Under the pieces are notes generated by a model, which saw only the letters and a list, made by a program, of their open reading frames with translations, was not told the origin of the DNA and searched no databases. Both the position numbers and the translations under genes were made by a program. Below, in pieces: positions 34,980 through 43,577 of a stretch of DNA of 64,000 bases (its first letter is position 1; each line of letters begins with the position of its first letter). This DNA comes from Lacrimispora sphenoides (GTDB taxonomy: Bacteria; Bacillota; Clostridia; Lachnospirales; Lachnospiraceae). Location: positions 1,133,501 through 1,197,500 of the forward strand of contig NZ_FOIP01000001.1 in assembly GCF_900105215.1 (NCBI RefSeq), written 5' to 3'.

Positions 34980-35996
34980 TTAACCGTTTGATTTAATCAT
35001 ACCGATACGGACATTCTTATCTTTGAACTTAAGTGCCCAGTTTGCTTTATTTGCAAGCTCCGCATTGGTTGGGGATTCTCCTGTAATGTTATCCGCTTTA
35101 ATGGCGAAGCCGTTAGGGTGAATCACTCTACCCTGCTTTGTGTAAAGCTTTTCGATACCTGCCGATGTTTCAGGGTCGTAGTCTACATAGTATGGCTTCT
35201 CATAATTGGTTTTCGGGCAAGTAAGGAATGCTCCCTGACCAATGATGTAAGATTTATAAACCGGGTTAGCGCCTGATGTGTCCACGGTAAAGCGGTCAGT
35301 TACGAGAGGAATAAGCCCACCGATAGTAGGTAACTCGATGTTTCTCTCAATAGCATTCGTAATGGTATATTTGTTGTAGTCTACCAGCCCAAGCGCCTTA
35401 TATTTAGCAAAGATAAGCGAATTGATTATATAAAGTCCAAACCCGTCCGCCATATCCCCTAATGCCTTTTGCTGAGCAAAAATAAGGGTTTTTTCATCGA
35501 TGTTATTTGCAGCCGCTGGTGTGCCTGTTGCTGCGCTTAAATCTGTAATGTGATTAGCCATTCCTGCAAGCCCGAGTGTTGCATCAGTGATACCCATTAA
35601 CGCTCGTGTCCAGGTCTGGTTATAGTAGCTTGTTACGGAATTTGCAACATGAGTCATCGGAGAAGCCCCGGTCAGCTCTTTCGTAAAGTCCTTTGCTTTC
35701 CATGCTTTCATTCTCTGGATCATCATAGCAGTCTGTTTTCCTCCGCTAATCTCGGAAGGTGTGTTGTCGGTCATACCGTCATTGTTTAATGCTACATCGT
35801 CATTCTCGTCAACCGGGATATAGTATGGGATAGTACCAACGTTACCCTTTTCACCGATTAAACTCATAATGGTGGGATCTTCTACCATGATTCCGGAAGC
35901 AATGATTTTATCGTTCCATGTTGCCTGTTCAGCCATGTAACTAGCGAATACCTCCGGGTCAAAATCAAATCCGCCAAACTGTCCTGTTCTTGCCAT
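34980..35996 (-). CDS. Major capsid protein
   Basis: The 338-aa protein lies behind the scaffold gene and before the connector, the fixed place of the coat gene. Features include QATWNDKIIASGIM, GGKQTAMMIQRMKAWKAKDF and GQGAFLTCPKTNYEKPYYVD. The N-terminal and spine-helix pattern is consistent with the HK97 fold of clostridial phage coat proteins. No protease gene is nearby, so maturation cleavage is unlikely. Confidence 0.85.
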   Translation of the reverse strand: MARTGQFGGFDFDPEVFASYMAEQATWNDKIIASGIMVEDPTIMSLIGEKGNVGTIPYYIPVDENDDVALNNDGMTDNTPSEISGGKQTAMMIQRMKAWKAKDFTKELTGASPMTHVANSVTSYYNQTWTRALMGITDATLGLAGMANHITDLSAATGTPAAANNIDEKTLIFAQQKALGDMADGFGLYIINSLIFAKYKALGLVDYNKYTITNAIERNIELPTIGGLIPLVTDRFTVDTSGANPVYKSYIIGQGAFLTCPKTNYEKPYYVDYDPETSAGIEKLYTKQGRVIHPNGFAIKADNITGESPTNAELANKANWALKFKDKNVRIGMIKSNG

Positions 35997-36010
35997 GTTC
36001 TATTTCTCCT

Positions 36011-36652
36011 TTACTGTGTTAAGTTCTGATATAGTTCCGGGCTGTTCGCCTTTAAAGTCATTCGCTCATCAATATTCATCTTTGAGAATGACTCCTTTGT
36101 AACCCCTGTAAAGTTCTTGTCTTTACCCATTTGCTGGGTAAATGTAGCTCTGTTCTGCTGTGCTACCTGTTGGGCTTCATCAACAAGAATGTTAGGAATC
36201 TGATTCCCGTCTTTGTCAGACACAAGTGCCTTGAAAATGTCATCAATGGACCTCCCCTTCGCTGTGTCCTTGTCCAGTTCTTCCGCAAGCTTAACCCTTA
36301 CGCTATCTGCTGTCAGATCGTTTACGAACTGTTTACCACCCATAAATTTATCTATGGTGGCATCTAACTGATGTTTGGATTCATCAGCAGCGCGAGCAAT
36401 CTTTTCATCGTCTAGCTGTTTTGTCAAGGTGTCAATCTGTGTCTTATATCCCTCGAGGTCTACACCATCAAAATCCTTTAACTGTTCCTCCACAGCGTCC
36501 AGAGAGGCCTTGTATTCGTCTCTCTTTGCGGTTGCCTTTTCAAATTCTGCAATGGTGCGATAGTTCTCTTTCCATTCCTTATCCAGAGTGGCTTTCTTAT
36601 CCTCTGGAACCTCGATTCCAACGCCTGTTAAAATTGCATATATATCTTTCAT
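36011..36652 (-). CDS. Scaffold protein, phage minor structural GP20 family
   Basis: The 213-aa protein has the long charged coiled coil of the GP20 scaffold family (TIAEFEKATAKRDEYKAS, LDAVEEQLKDFDG) and ends NIDERMTLKANSPELYQNL, a typical close. The ATG at 36652 follows AGGAGG; a TTG two codons upstream lies too close. It guides capsid assembly. Confidence 0.88.
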   Translation of the reverse strand: MKDIYAILTGVGIEVPEDKKATLDKEWKENYRTIAEFEKATAKRDEYKASLDAVEEQLKDFDGVDLEGYKTQIDTLTKQLDDEKIARAADESKHQLDATIDKFMGGKQFVNDLTADSVRVKLAEELDKDTAKGRSIDDIFKALVSDKDGNQIPNILVDEAQQVAQQNRATFTQQMGKDKNFTGVTKESFSKMNIDERMTLKANSPELYQNLTQ

Positions 36653-36659
36653 TTTCAAT

Positions 36660-36789
36660 CCTCCTGAAATGATTTATTGACCGCTCTTTCAGCGGTAGGG
36701 ATTTGCCAGATAGACCACTGGCGAGGTAATATAAAAGAGCCAATGCATAAGCACAGGCTCATCTATTACAAATATTGGCTATATCAGTG
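36660..36789 (-). other. Structured intergenic region before the scaffold gene
   Basis: Three short hairpins occur in 130 nt: ACCGCT/AGCGGT, GCCAG/CTGGC and GAGCC/GGCTC. They may attenuate or process the late transcript between minor capsid and scaffold genes. No gene is present. Confidence 0.4.
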
Positions 36790-38043
36790 TCAGCCCTGAT
36801 CCGGTTTCTTATCACTCTCATGTTGTTCCTTTCTTGCGTTCTCATATCGTGTTGCGGCCCCGTTTGCTGCCGCTGACTGTTCTCTGTTCCACTTGGCTAT
36901 GCTTAAACGCTCTGTGAGCTTCTTAAGATCATTTTCCGCGCAGAAAATGTTATAGTCTTCATTTTGTCTCCTTAGCAAAGCCGCCTTGCGATCATATTCG
37001 TGCTGTAATTCAAATCTAAGCGGCTCTTCTTTAACAGAATCAACAGCCGCTTTCATTCCAACAAGCTCCTGCTTAGTCTTGCGTATCCTGCGTTCTAATG
37101 TTCTTTGCTGCTTATTTAAAGCCTCTATTTTTTCATTATCTTCTGTCTGTATATCAGCGTAAGGATTATTTACACCATCACCTGGGCCGAAACTATGGCG
37201 GCAATTTGCACCGCACAAGCCCGTGACCGTTCCATATCCTGTTGACTTTCGGAAATCCGGAAACTGCTTTGTCCTACCAGTCCGTGAAAAGAATTGTCCT
37301 TGCCACCAAAGATGATTCTTTGGATTCATACCACCGTCGCCACTTCTTGCTCCAAGGTGGGCTGATGTGAGGATAATATCCCAGTCCATTTCTTCCATGC
37401 GGGTCATTTGTATGTTGCCTGTTGCCTGACTTATTCCAGTACGCACAGAACGCGTAACAGCCGTTTCCAGCGTGTCTTTGTGGCCTGTTGGGTATTTAAT
37501 CACCCCAACGTCTGAAATGGCATTATTGATAGCCTCACGCACTACCTGATTGTAAGATACAGCCCCGGAAGTGGCCAACCTATAAGCATTGTCACATTCG
37601 TTGATATATAGCTTCTGTGCTTCTATTGCCGTGGTCCTGGTGAAGTTTCTTATCTCTCCGTTTGTGGCTTCATACACTCTTTGCATCTGTCGGGTCATCA
37701 CTGGCGATTCTTTCAAAGGCACAGGATTAAGGCCAGCTTCCCGGTATATCTTATCATCGTATTGCAGTGCCTTGATTCCGGCTTCCTCCATGGCTTTCTG
37801 GACTTCTTTTTCCTGCAGCTTCGTAAACTTGATAATCTGCTTCTGGATATCTTCAAGTATCTGCCCGGATTCCTGCAATACATCAATCTGCCATTTGTCG
37901 GAAGCGGTAAAGAGGTAATCAACACCACGCCCCAACCTTGCCCCGATTCTTCTTACAATCAAGTTGATTATGTATGTTCTAAGCTGAGATGCATATTCTT
38001 CTGACTGTTCAGTGATCCTTTGCAGGTATTCAGGTTTAAGCAT
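36790..38043 (-). CDS. Phage minor capsid protein (Phage_min_cap2)
   Basis: The 417-aa protein matches the Mu gpF/SPP1 gp7-related minor capsid group: an N-terminal helical region, then HLGARSGDGGMNPKNHLWW, TGYGTVTGLCGANCRHSFGP and a C-terminal coiled coil. The conserved Cys-x-x-N-C-R-H segment is complete. It is encoded after the portal and is probably packaged inside the head. Confidence 0.88.
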   Translation of the reverse strand: MLKPEYLQRITEQSEEYASQLRTYIINLIVRRIGARLGRGVDYLFTASDKWQIDVLQESGQILEDIQKQIIKFTKLQEKEVQKAMEEAGIKALQYDDKIYREAGLNPVPLKESPVMTRQMQRVYEATNGEIRNFTRTTAIEAQKLYINECDNAYRLATSGAVSYNQVVREAINNAISDVGVIKYPTGHKDTLETAVTRSVRTGISQATGNIQMTRMEEMDWDIILTSAHLGARSGDGGMNPKNHLWWQGQFFSRTGRTKQFPDFRKSTGYGTVTGLCGANCRHSFGPGDGVNNPYADIQTEDNEKIEALNKQQRTLERRIRKTKQELVGMKAAVDSVKEEPLRFELQHEYDRKAALLRRQNEDYNIFCAENDLKKLTERLSIAKWNREQSAAANGAATRYENARKEQHESDKKPDQG

Positions 38044-38053
38044 CTAATCACCC

Positions 38054-38293
38054 TCACGTTAGGCTTGCAATGCAACCTGCGGCTAAGATTCCAATATAAG
38101 CGATTATAGATCCCACTGCTCCGGCACAGATGCATTTGATGATTGTAATCCCTATAATGGTTGCTGTAAGGGTTCCTGCGTCAAAGGCTCTACATACTGA
38201 TATTATTGGCTGTATGAAAAGCAACCACCCTCCAGTATAAAGACCTAAAAAGATTCCAAAAAGTGCTACCACAAAAGCAATTATATTTCTCAT
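38054..38293 (-). CDS. Small membrane protein, two to three TM segments
   Basis: The 79 aa include MRNIIAFVVALFGIFLGLYT and two further hydrophobic stretches (TATIIGITIIKCICAGAVG, IIAYIGILAAG). It overlaps the preceding stop by 4 nt. A membrane protein inside a head operon is unusual; the function is unknown. Confidence 0.65.
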   Translation of the reverse strand: MRNIIAFVVALFGIFLGLYTGGWLLFIQPIISVCRAFDAGTLTATIIGITIIKCICAGAVGSIIAYIGILAAGCIASLT

Positions 38294-38493
38294 GTCTTTT
38301 CCTCCTCACCTTCTTCTCTTTCCCAAAAGAACTCGATGCAATCTTTTTTTACAGAGCCACGGGAACCGTCTGTAAATTTAAACTCAATGAAGTTATGGTC
38401 CTTTATGAAGTTATCGCTCATAATCGCATGCATTTGTTCATACGTGAAATCCACATCATATATTGAGCCGCCGTGGGTTGCTATATTAATCAT
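38290..38493 (-). CDS. Small phage protein of unknown function
   Basis: A 67-aa acidic protein (MINIATHGGSIYDVDFTYEQ, then KDCIEFFWEREEGEEE). The ATG at 38493 lies 1 nt behind the portal stop with GGAG upstream. No family recognised. Confidence 0.6.
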   Translation of the reverse strand: MINIATHGGSIYDVDFTYEQMHAIMSDNFIKDHNFIEFKFTDGSRGSVKKDCIEFFWEREEGEEEKT

Positions 38494-38494
38494 G

Positions 38495-39925
38495 TTATTC
38501 TTCTCCGAAAAGTGTTGGGCTTTTCTGATCTGCTTTAGCCTCTGCAATCATTGCCTTGGCTTCTTCCTCGCTCATGCCCTCAAACTTCTGGTAGTACAGC
38601 CATGCAGGCACCTTACCCTGGATAACATATTGCCACCACCTCGCCCTATCTTCTTCCCTGCTATATGTGATATCACCAAAGTCATAGGTCACTTCATAAG
38701 GTCCTACCGGTGCAAGTCCGTACAGATCAGCAAACACATTCAGGGCATAAATAAGACCGTCCATACAATCCTCTAACTTATCTCTGCAATCTTTGATAAG
38801 CTGGATCGTACGACGATCGTCACTCTCTACCTGTGTGGCTGTAACCATTCCTGTTTTCTGGTCAAATACAAAGTATCCACTGGAGTATCCCACTTTCCAA
38901 CCGATGAAGGAAAGCTCGTTGTTGATTCCTTTGATTCTCATGTCGGTATTAAGTTCGGGATTGATCTCTTTGTAAAATGCGTCTGGTCCCTCCCCAAATA
39001 CATTTTTAATAAACGGCGGAAGTCCCTCTACCGTTTCACCAACTTTGCGGTCTTTTATTTTTTCACCTGACGCCATTAGCAATCGATCATCGGCAAGCAC
39101 CATTCTGCGGCTATACTTAATTTCCCAACTGTTGCGGCTGTATGCGGTATCCAAACCCTTTAACTCTTCCAGTACATTCTTGTAGATAGGCAATCCCAAC
39201 GGGCTGTTAATCTCCGTATTATTGGCCTGCGGCGTTCTGAACACTCCAAATAGCATACGTTCCAGAGGTTCACCGTTCTGCTTAACCAGAGATACATCAG
39301 GTTCAAGCCCGGCCCATTTGGTTTCTTCCAGTAGTACCGGCTTTCCTTTGTCATTGTCGCTAGTACTTACATAGGCTCGGTTGCTTATCAAGTACTCGCC
39401 CGTATCGCTGTTGATCCTGTGATATTCGAATTTGGTATAGTACTTACGGGAAAACGCCGTACTGGTTGTATACGTGTCAATGAATATTATCCCAGTTATG
39501 TTCCCGTCATCGTCTGAATCCACAATCTTAAATGTGTTAGGAAGAAGAAAGTCAATCCCTTTTCCGTTCGGCTTAACAATGAACGTCCCGGCAGCACAAC
39601 CATACTCTATCCATTCTCTGATCTTAAAATACCGCTTCTCGATCTGTTGCTGCAGCCATTCCGCCCGTGGGCTACCGTCAATGGTAATATGTATAGCCAG
39701 AGTAGTAAGCCGGGCCGTTTCTTCACACAGCACCTTACCGAATCCTATTGTACGGATATCATGCTTCGCACTCAGCCAGTATGGGCGGTCCTGGTATATA
39801 TTCATGCACTTATCTATTACAATATCCATTTCCTGTGAGGTGACTGGCTTCACGTCAAATTCTTCTAATGCTTCTTTCTGGAATAACATGTTCCACCACC
39901 TCCTTACCGTGTCCAGTAATCCCAT
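38495..39925 (-). CDS. Portal protein, SPP1 gp6-like
   Basis: The 476-aa protein starts MGLLDTVRRWWNMLFQ and has the typical portal sequence: AGTFIVKPNGKGIDFL, YNEPLERMLFGVF-like (NGEPLERMLFGVFRTP), SPLGLPIYKNVLEELKGLD and FDQKTGMVTATQVESD (partly quoted). It forms the dodecameric ring through which DNA enters the head. It lies between terminase and minor capsid genes as expected. Confidence 0.9.
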   Translation of the reverse strand: MGLLDTVRRWWNMLFQKEALEEFDVKPVTSQEMDIVIDKCMNIYQDRPYWLSAKHDIRTIGFGKVLCEETARLTTLAIHITIDGSPRAEWLQQQIEKRYFKIREWIEYGCAAGTFIVKPNGKGIDFLLPNTFKIVDSDDDGNITGIIFIDTYTTSTAFSRKYYTKFEYHRINSDTGEYLISNRAYVSTSDNDKGKPVLLEETKWAGLEPDVSLVKQNGEPLERMLFGVFRTPQANNTEINSPLGLPIYKNVLEELKGLDTAYSRNSWEIKYSRRMVLADDRLLMASGEKIKDRKVGETVEGLPPFIKNVFGEGPDAFYKEINPELNTDMRIKGINNELSFIGWKVGYSSGYFVFDQKTGMVTATQVESDDRRTIQLIKDCRDKLEDCMDGLIYALNVFADLYGLAPVGPYEVTYDFGDITYSREEDRARWWQYVIQGKVPAWLYYQKFEGMSEEEAKAMIAEAKADQKSPTLFGEE

Positions 39926-39929
39926 TTAA

Positions 39930-40547
39930 TCACCTGCCCTGGTATTTCTTGGTCATTTCTTCAAATTCCTTGCGATCCTTCTCGAACTTTTCTTTCTTGA
40001 GCCGTACCCTGCCAATTGCGTCCTCTTCCATCACTTCACGGACTGCTTCTTTAATCGCCTCTCGCAACTCTCTGTCTTCTTTGATCCGATTCATGGCCAA
40101 ATCAAACCACCCGGCACCATCAAAGTTATCATTCTTTCTGCTATGCCATGCATCGCCCGGCTTAATAGCCTTTGCGAACTGCTTGCCATCAATATCTACC
40201 CGTATCGTTTTAGGATTTTTCCCCATTTCTTTCAAGGCATCTTCAACAGCTTTCTTCATGGTACCCAGTGGGCTTACAATTTCAATATCATCGGCTGGGT
40301 TGCTATGCGGTGGTCCATAGAATCCACGGTCTCCACACATTTCATAGCCTTCCAATTCTCGTGCAGTAGGAGTGTTTCCCAAAAACTCTAAGTTCTTTGT
40401 GTTCCCAGAGATTTTAAAATCCGTTCCGCTTTCGCAGCCACAATCCAGATTGAAACGCGTACCATCAATTTCTATTTTATATATTTCGTTACCTGTAAAC
40501 ACCTTACCATCTATCTTTACTGCGAAACTCTTATCTGTTGTCTTCAT
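39930..40547 (-). CDS. Portal-side phage protein sharing a segment with the tape measure C-terminus
   Basis: The 205-aa protein contains IEIVSPLGTMKKAVEDALKE followed by RVDIDGKQFAKAI, which matches the tape measure C-terminus (YEVVSPLETMKQAFKEAIGE and MIVDGTKFGQLV). The C-terminal third is a charged helix. The ATG at 40547 is behind GGGAGGTGA. It lies between terminase-side and portal genes; a head role is likely but unproved. Confidence 0.65.
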   Translation of the reverse strand: MKTTDKSFAVKIDGKVFTGNEIYKIEIDGTRFNLDCGCESGTDFKISGNTKNLEFLGNTPTARELEGYEMCGDRGFYGPPHSNPADDIEIVSPLGTMKKAVEDALKEMGKNPKTIRVDIDGKQFAKAIKPGDAWHSRKNDNFDGAGWFDLAMNRIKEDRELREAIKEAVREVMEEDAIGRVRLKKEKFEKDRKEFEEMTKKYQGR

Positions 40548-40830
40548 TATGCTGGTCACCTCCCTTGTCTGCTTTTCCTAAGTACGTGTATTTAGTTTCT
40601 CCGAATAGGTTATTGCTAACTTCCATTTCCGAATCAAGAGCATGCTCAATCCCTCTCTTGTACCCTTTTACAAAAAGAATATCCTCAACACAGCCGCAAC
40701 GTTTGCACTGGTATTTTGGTATGCCGTTACGGTTAATTACTTCAAACTCGTGGAACGGACACGATTGTTCTTTCTGGTTGTTTCCATTAATATCCTGCAT
40801 GATTTTAATTACGGTTTTATTTGCTTTCAT
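40531..40830 (-). CDS. Small zinc-finger-like phage protein
   Basis: The 99-aa protein has Cys-Pro-Phe-His and CKRCGC elements (CPFHEF, then YQCKRCGCVED), a likely zinc site. It starts at the terminase stop (overlap of 1 nt) and overlaps the next gene by 17 nt. The function is unknown. Confidence 0.65.
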   Translation of the reverse strand: MKANKTVIKIMQDINGNNQKEQSCPFHEFEVINRNGIPKYQCKRCGCVEDILFVKGYKRGIEHALDSEMEVSNNLFGETKYTYLGKADKGGDQHNEDNR

Positions 40831-42089
40831 TATGCACTGTTCCCCCTTCTCATTGATAATGGACTCGTTGCATACCGCAACGCATCAATCCAGTGGTTAT
40901 TTTTATCTGGATAATCTGGTATTACTTCACCGTTTCCGTCAACCTCATGTTCGTATTCAATCATTTCTTTATAGAGTCTCGGTGTCCTCGCCGGGTCCAC
41001 AACAATCTTACGGCACTGTAGCCATTCGAACGTATACTTGACGCTACCCGGCCCGCCGTTAGCCTGTCTTGCTGGCAATCCTGCGTCTCTAAAGTCTACA
41101 ATACTTTCCTGTTCATCTAGTCCACAACGGATTTCATAATCGTCGTATCCTTTTACCTTGATCTGACGTGCCATTTCAGCGTTGCGTATCTTACAACCAC
41201 CCAATTCATCAATGGCGGTTATTACTTCTGAATTATGATTATAAGAAGATCGCACAAAAGCTTTGGGATCAGGATACCAACCCCAGTCTTGCCCCTGGTA
41301 TATCCGCTCCATTCTCTCAATCTCTTCATCGGTAATAGTTCTGATTTCAAGGAATTCAAAGATATTTGTTCCCAGCCCTACCGGATTGCCAAGATATTCA
41401 TGTTCATATGCTTTTGGGTTTACCTTCTGCAAATGCTCCGCATCATCATGGAACTGTTTACCAAGCCATTCAACCGGCACTGATCTGTAATCACTCTTAT
41501 GCCTTAGTGAATCCTCTCGCGGCTCCTGAACATATTTGTTCGCCCAGTTTGACTTGCTTATAGGTGGGTTAAACGTTTTGAATACGACAAACTTAGGACC
41601 GCCTCTAAGTATGGACTGCTGAACCATTCGAATCTCTTCAATTCCTGCAAACTCGTCTAATTCTTCAAACCACAGGTATTTAAAATATCCCTTGCGGACT
41701 TTTGCAGACTTTGACTTCTTAGCCTTATCCAACCCCTTGAATATGATTCTCTGGCCCGTTGGCTTATATATGCATCTGTACGGGCTTGTTTTACATTTCC
41801 ATAGGTGGCTTACCTCCAGCGCATCAATGGCCCATAGCACCTGCTCGTATACACTATCCCCGATTGTATTTCCGACCTTACGGTAAATAATTGCATTGGC
41901 GTCCGGGTCCTCCATCATTCCCAGCACTATTTCAAGTCCTGCAAAAGACGACTTTGTGGAGCCTCGCCCACCGTACAGATCGTAGTAAGTGTGTTTACCG
42001 TCTATAATGTCCCAGTGAACACCATAAAAGGCTGGCGCTATTAAGTCAGTAAGTTTAACATGAGTCTGGTCTTTGGATATCATTGACAA
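40830..42089 (-). CDS. Terminase large subunit (PBSX/terminase_3 type)
   Basis: The 419-aa packaging motor has Walker A GGRGSTKS (40-47), Walker B YLWFEELDE and a coupling segment VVFKTFNPP. The RNase H-like nuclease domain shows GQDWGWYPDPKAF and ends KNNHWIDALRYAT, a typical terminase close. It cuts and translocates phage DNA into the head. It overlaps the small subunit gene by 35 nt. Confidence 0.95.
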   Translation of the reverse strand: MSMISKDQTHVKLTDLIAPAFYGVHWDIIDGKHTYYDLYGGRGSTKSSFAGLEIVLGMMEDPDANAIIYRKVGNTIGDSVYEQVLWAIDALEVSHLWKCKTSPYRCIYKPTGQRIIFKGLDKAKKSKSAKVRKGYFKYLWFEELDEFAGIEEIRMVQQSILRGGPKFVVFKTFNPPISKSNWANKYVQEPREDSLRHKSDYRSVPVEWLGKQFHDDAEHLQKVNPKAYEHEYLGNPVGLGTNIFEFLEIRTITDEEIERMERIYQGQDWGWYPDPKAFVRSSYNHNSEVITAIDELGGCKIRNAEMARQIKVKGYDDYEIRCGLDEQESIVDFRDAGLPARQANGGPGSVKYTFEWLQCRKIVVDPARTPRLYKEMIEYEHEVDGNGEVIPDYPDKNNHWIDALRYATSPLSMRRGNSA

Positions 42090-42909
42090 TCACCACACTT
42101 TCTAATTGTTCCTTCTCGTCTGCCGTAAGCTTATCCGTCTGCGCCTTAATCTGCGCTATCTTGGCCCTCTGCTCCTCCGTTGCCATGTCCATGTGATCTG
42201 ACAGCCATTGCAAGGCTTTCATGCGGTCCCCAAGTTTTATACTGGCGCCATCTTTACCTTGCTTCACCTCAGATATGATCGTGCCATCCACTTCCGAGCT
42301 TTCCCGGAATTTTACGGTATTCACTATCTTTGTAAGTGGCTTATCTGTTTCTTTATCCATTACTGGCCCGAACGCTCCCATGACCGGCACTTCCTCCTGC
42401 CCGAATGACAAGTAATCGGTGATATCAGAAAAGGCTATATCCATATACTTCTGGAAGATATCCTCAGGTTTAAGGAGGGCCTTGGAATATGCCATTTCCT
42501 TTAGCTTCATGATTTCTTCTCTCACACTGGGATTTGCTAGGAGCTTACACCCTTCCACATTTGCTGCCGCGTAGCTTACGCCATACGCTTTCTGGTAAGA
42601 TTTTGTTGCATTGAATGACTTGCTATAATAAATACAAAAAAGCCGTTGCTTATCAGTCAAATCGTCATTACTCATTACCGATTCAACTTCTTCTGCCACG
42701 ACTTGTTTCTTTACCTTGTTGCGTTTCGTTTTATTTGCAACGTTGCATTCCTTTTCCTGCGTTGCGTTGCAACTCCATTTCCCTCTATTCTTCCATGACC
42801 GGACCGTACCTTCTGGTACATCCAACCGACTGGCTATATCTTTAAGCATTACGCCATTCTCATAGAGTTCTCTGGCTTTCTCTTTAATTTCATCTGGCGC
42901 TCTTGCCAA
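42055..42909 (-). CDS. Terminase small subunit
   Basis: The 284-aa protein has two DNA-binding parts: an N-terminal HTH (LKDIASRLDVPEGTVRSWK) typical of PBSX-like XtmA proteins and a terminase_2 domain (LTDKQRLFCIYYSKSFNAT, SYQKAYGVSYAAANVEG). A C-terminal coiled segment follows. It recognises the packaging site and loads the large subunit. The gene starts directly behind AGGCGGC-type sequence in the usual late operon. Confidence 0.9.
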   Translation of the reverse strand: MARAPDEIKEKARELYENGVMLKDIASRLDVPEGTVRSWKNRGKWSCNATQEKECNVANKTKRNKVKKQVVAEEVESVMSNDDLTDKQRLFCIYYSKSFNATKSYQKAYGVSYAAANVEGCKLLANPSVREEIMKLKEMAYSKALLKPEDIFQKYMDIAFSDITDYLSFGQEEVPVMGAFGPVMDKETDKPLTKIVNTVKFRESSEVDGTIISEVKQGKDGASIKLGDRMKALQWLSDHMDMATEEQRAKIAQIKAQTDKLTADEKEQLESVVIVNDIQRPDSC

Positions 42910-42942
42910 GCCTCGCCGCCTCCCTTGTGTTGTTTTTATGTA

Positions 42943-43152
42943 TTAATTAAACCTGTTCTTTACCCTTGATTCAAGCTGATCGAATTCGTGCTGCACATTA
43001 TCAATTGTAAACCGCCTTCCGGTGAATTCCTTATCAACACTTATGTAAGTATCCACCATCTTGCTTCGGTGTTTTATCAGTTTAGTTTCCAGAGACAATT
43101 CTCTAATCACTACCCATGTAATTCTGATGTAGGCCCATAATTCTCTTAACAT
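42943..43152 (-). CDS. Small phage protein of unknown function before terminase
   Basis: A 69-aa basic protein (MLRELWAYIRITWVVIREL then RVKNRFN) with one hydrophobic N-terminal segment. ATG at 43152 follows AAAGGGAA. Terminators lie upstream and it begins the terminase unit. Confidence 0.6.
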   Translation of the reverse strand: MLRELWAYIRITWVVIRELSLETKLIKHRSKMVDTYISVDKEFTGRRFTIDNVQHEFDQLESRVKNRFN

Positions 43153-43182
43153 ACCAAATTCCCTTTCGTCGTTTTTGATATC

Positions 43183-43208
43183 AAAAAAGAGACGGGGTCG
43201 ACCGCCTC
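43183..43208 (-). terminator. Rho-independent terminator before the terminase unit
   Basis: On the minus strand a GAGGCGG/CCCCGTCTC-type stem with TCGA loop is followed by six U. It begins at the stop of the 25-aa frame. Confidence 0.75.
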
Positions 43209-43286
43209 TTAGCTATTGATTATCGCTAAAATTATTATAATTAACGTTATAGGTGCAAAGTAACAAAGAAAACCTAAAACATACAT
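43209..43286 (-). CDS. 25-residue single-TM peptide
   Basis: ATG at 43286 is preceded by AAAGGGT at 8 nt. The peptide is almost wholly hydrophobic (GFLCYFAPITLIIIILAII) and ends against the terminator. Small membrane peptides of phages include toxins and exclusion factors; no assignment can be made. Confidence 0.45.
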   Translation of the reverse strand: MYVLGFLCYFAPITLIIIILAIINS

Positions 43287-43337
43287 ACGTTTCTACCCTT
43301 TGCTTTTCTTCTATCATACGCCCAAATTTCCCAAAAG

Positions 43338-43374
43338 GAAACACCCATCACAGCATAACTATGACAGGCGTTTC
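43338..43374 (-). terminator. Long hairpin terminator behind the tRNA cassette
   Basis: 16 bp of the arms (43338-43353 and 43359-43374) pair in minus-strand RNA using four G-U pairs, which would be A-C mismatches in plus-strand RNA. CCTTTT follows on the minus strand. The pairing shows that the minus strand is the transcribed one. Confidence 0.75.
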
Positions 43375-43403
43375 TTTAGGAGGTGTATTATGATGAAGCT
43401 GAT

Positions 43404-43461
43404 ACGGAACGCCGGATTATGAACCCGAATTTACATACCGCCGTCTATTGGCTACGTTCCG
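43404..43461 (-). ncRNA. tRNA-like element without an anticodon arm
   Basis: A perfect 7-bp acceptor stem (CGGAACG/CGTTCCG), a short D-like arm (GCC-loop-GGC) and a complete T-arm (TCGGG, loop TTCATAA, TCCGG) are present. Only about 11 nt lie between the D-like and T arms, so the anticodon arm is missing. It follows the tRNA-Gly-like gene in the same direction and precedes the terminator. It could be a deletion relic or a tRNA mimic. Confidence 0.45.
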
Positions 43462-43497
43462 TCACTACTTGTGTAGTTATACTCAATTCTTGGTCAA

Positions 43498-43571
43498 TCC
43501 GCGCACCTAGATTCGAACCAGGGTCTCCAGTCAGGGGGATTACTGTTGTTCTGTCGCTGAACTATGCGCCG
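43498..43571 (-). tRNA. tRNA-Gly-like with enlarged anticodon loop (CCC/CCCC)
   Basis: Minus-strand sequence shows an acceptor stem with 6 of 7 pairs, a D-arm GTTC/GAAC, a T-arm CCTGG/CTAGG with TTCGAAT loop, and an anticodon stem CAGT/ACTG. The loop between is 10 nt, or 8 nt if an A-G pair closes it, and reads AATCCCCCTG. A standard tRNA has 7. U33 followed by CCC suggests glycine, and the extra C recalls +1 frameshift suppressors such as sufD. It may also be a degenerate gene. Confidence 0.55.
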
Positions 43572-43577
43572 ATTAAA

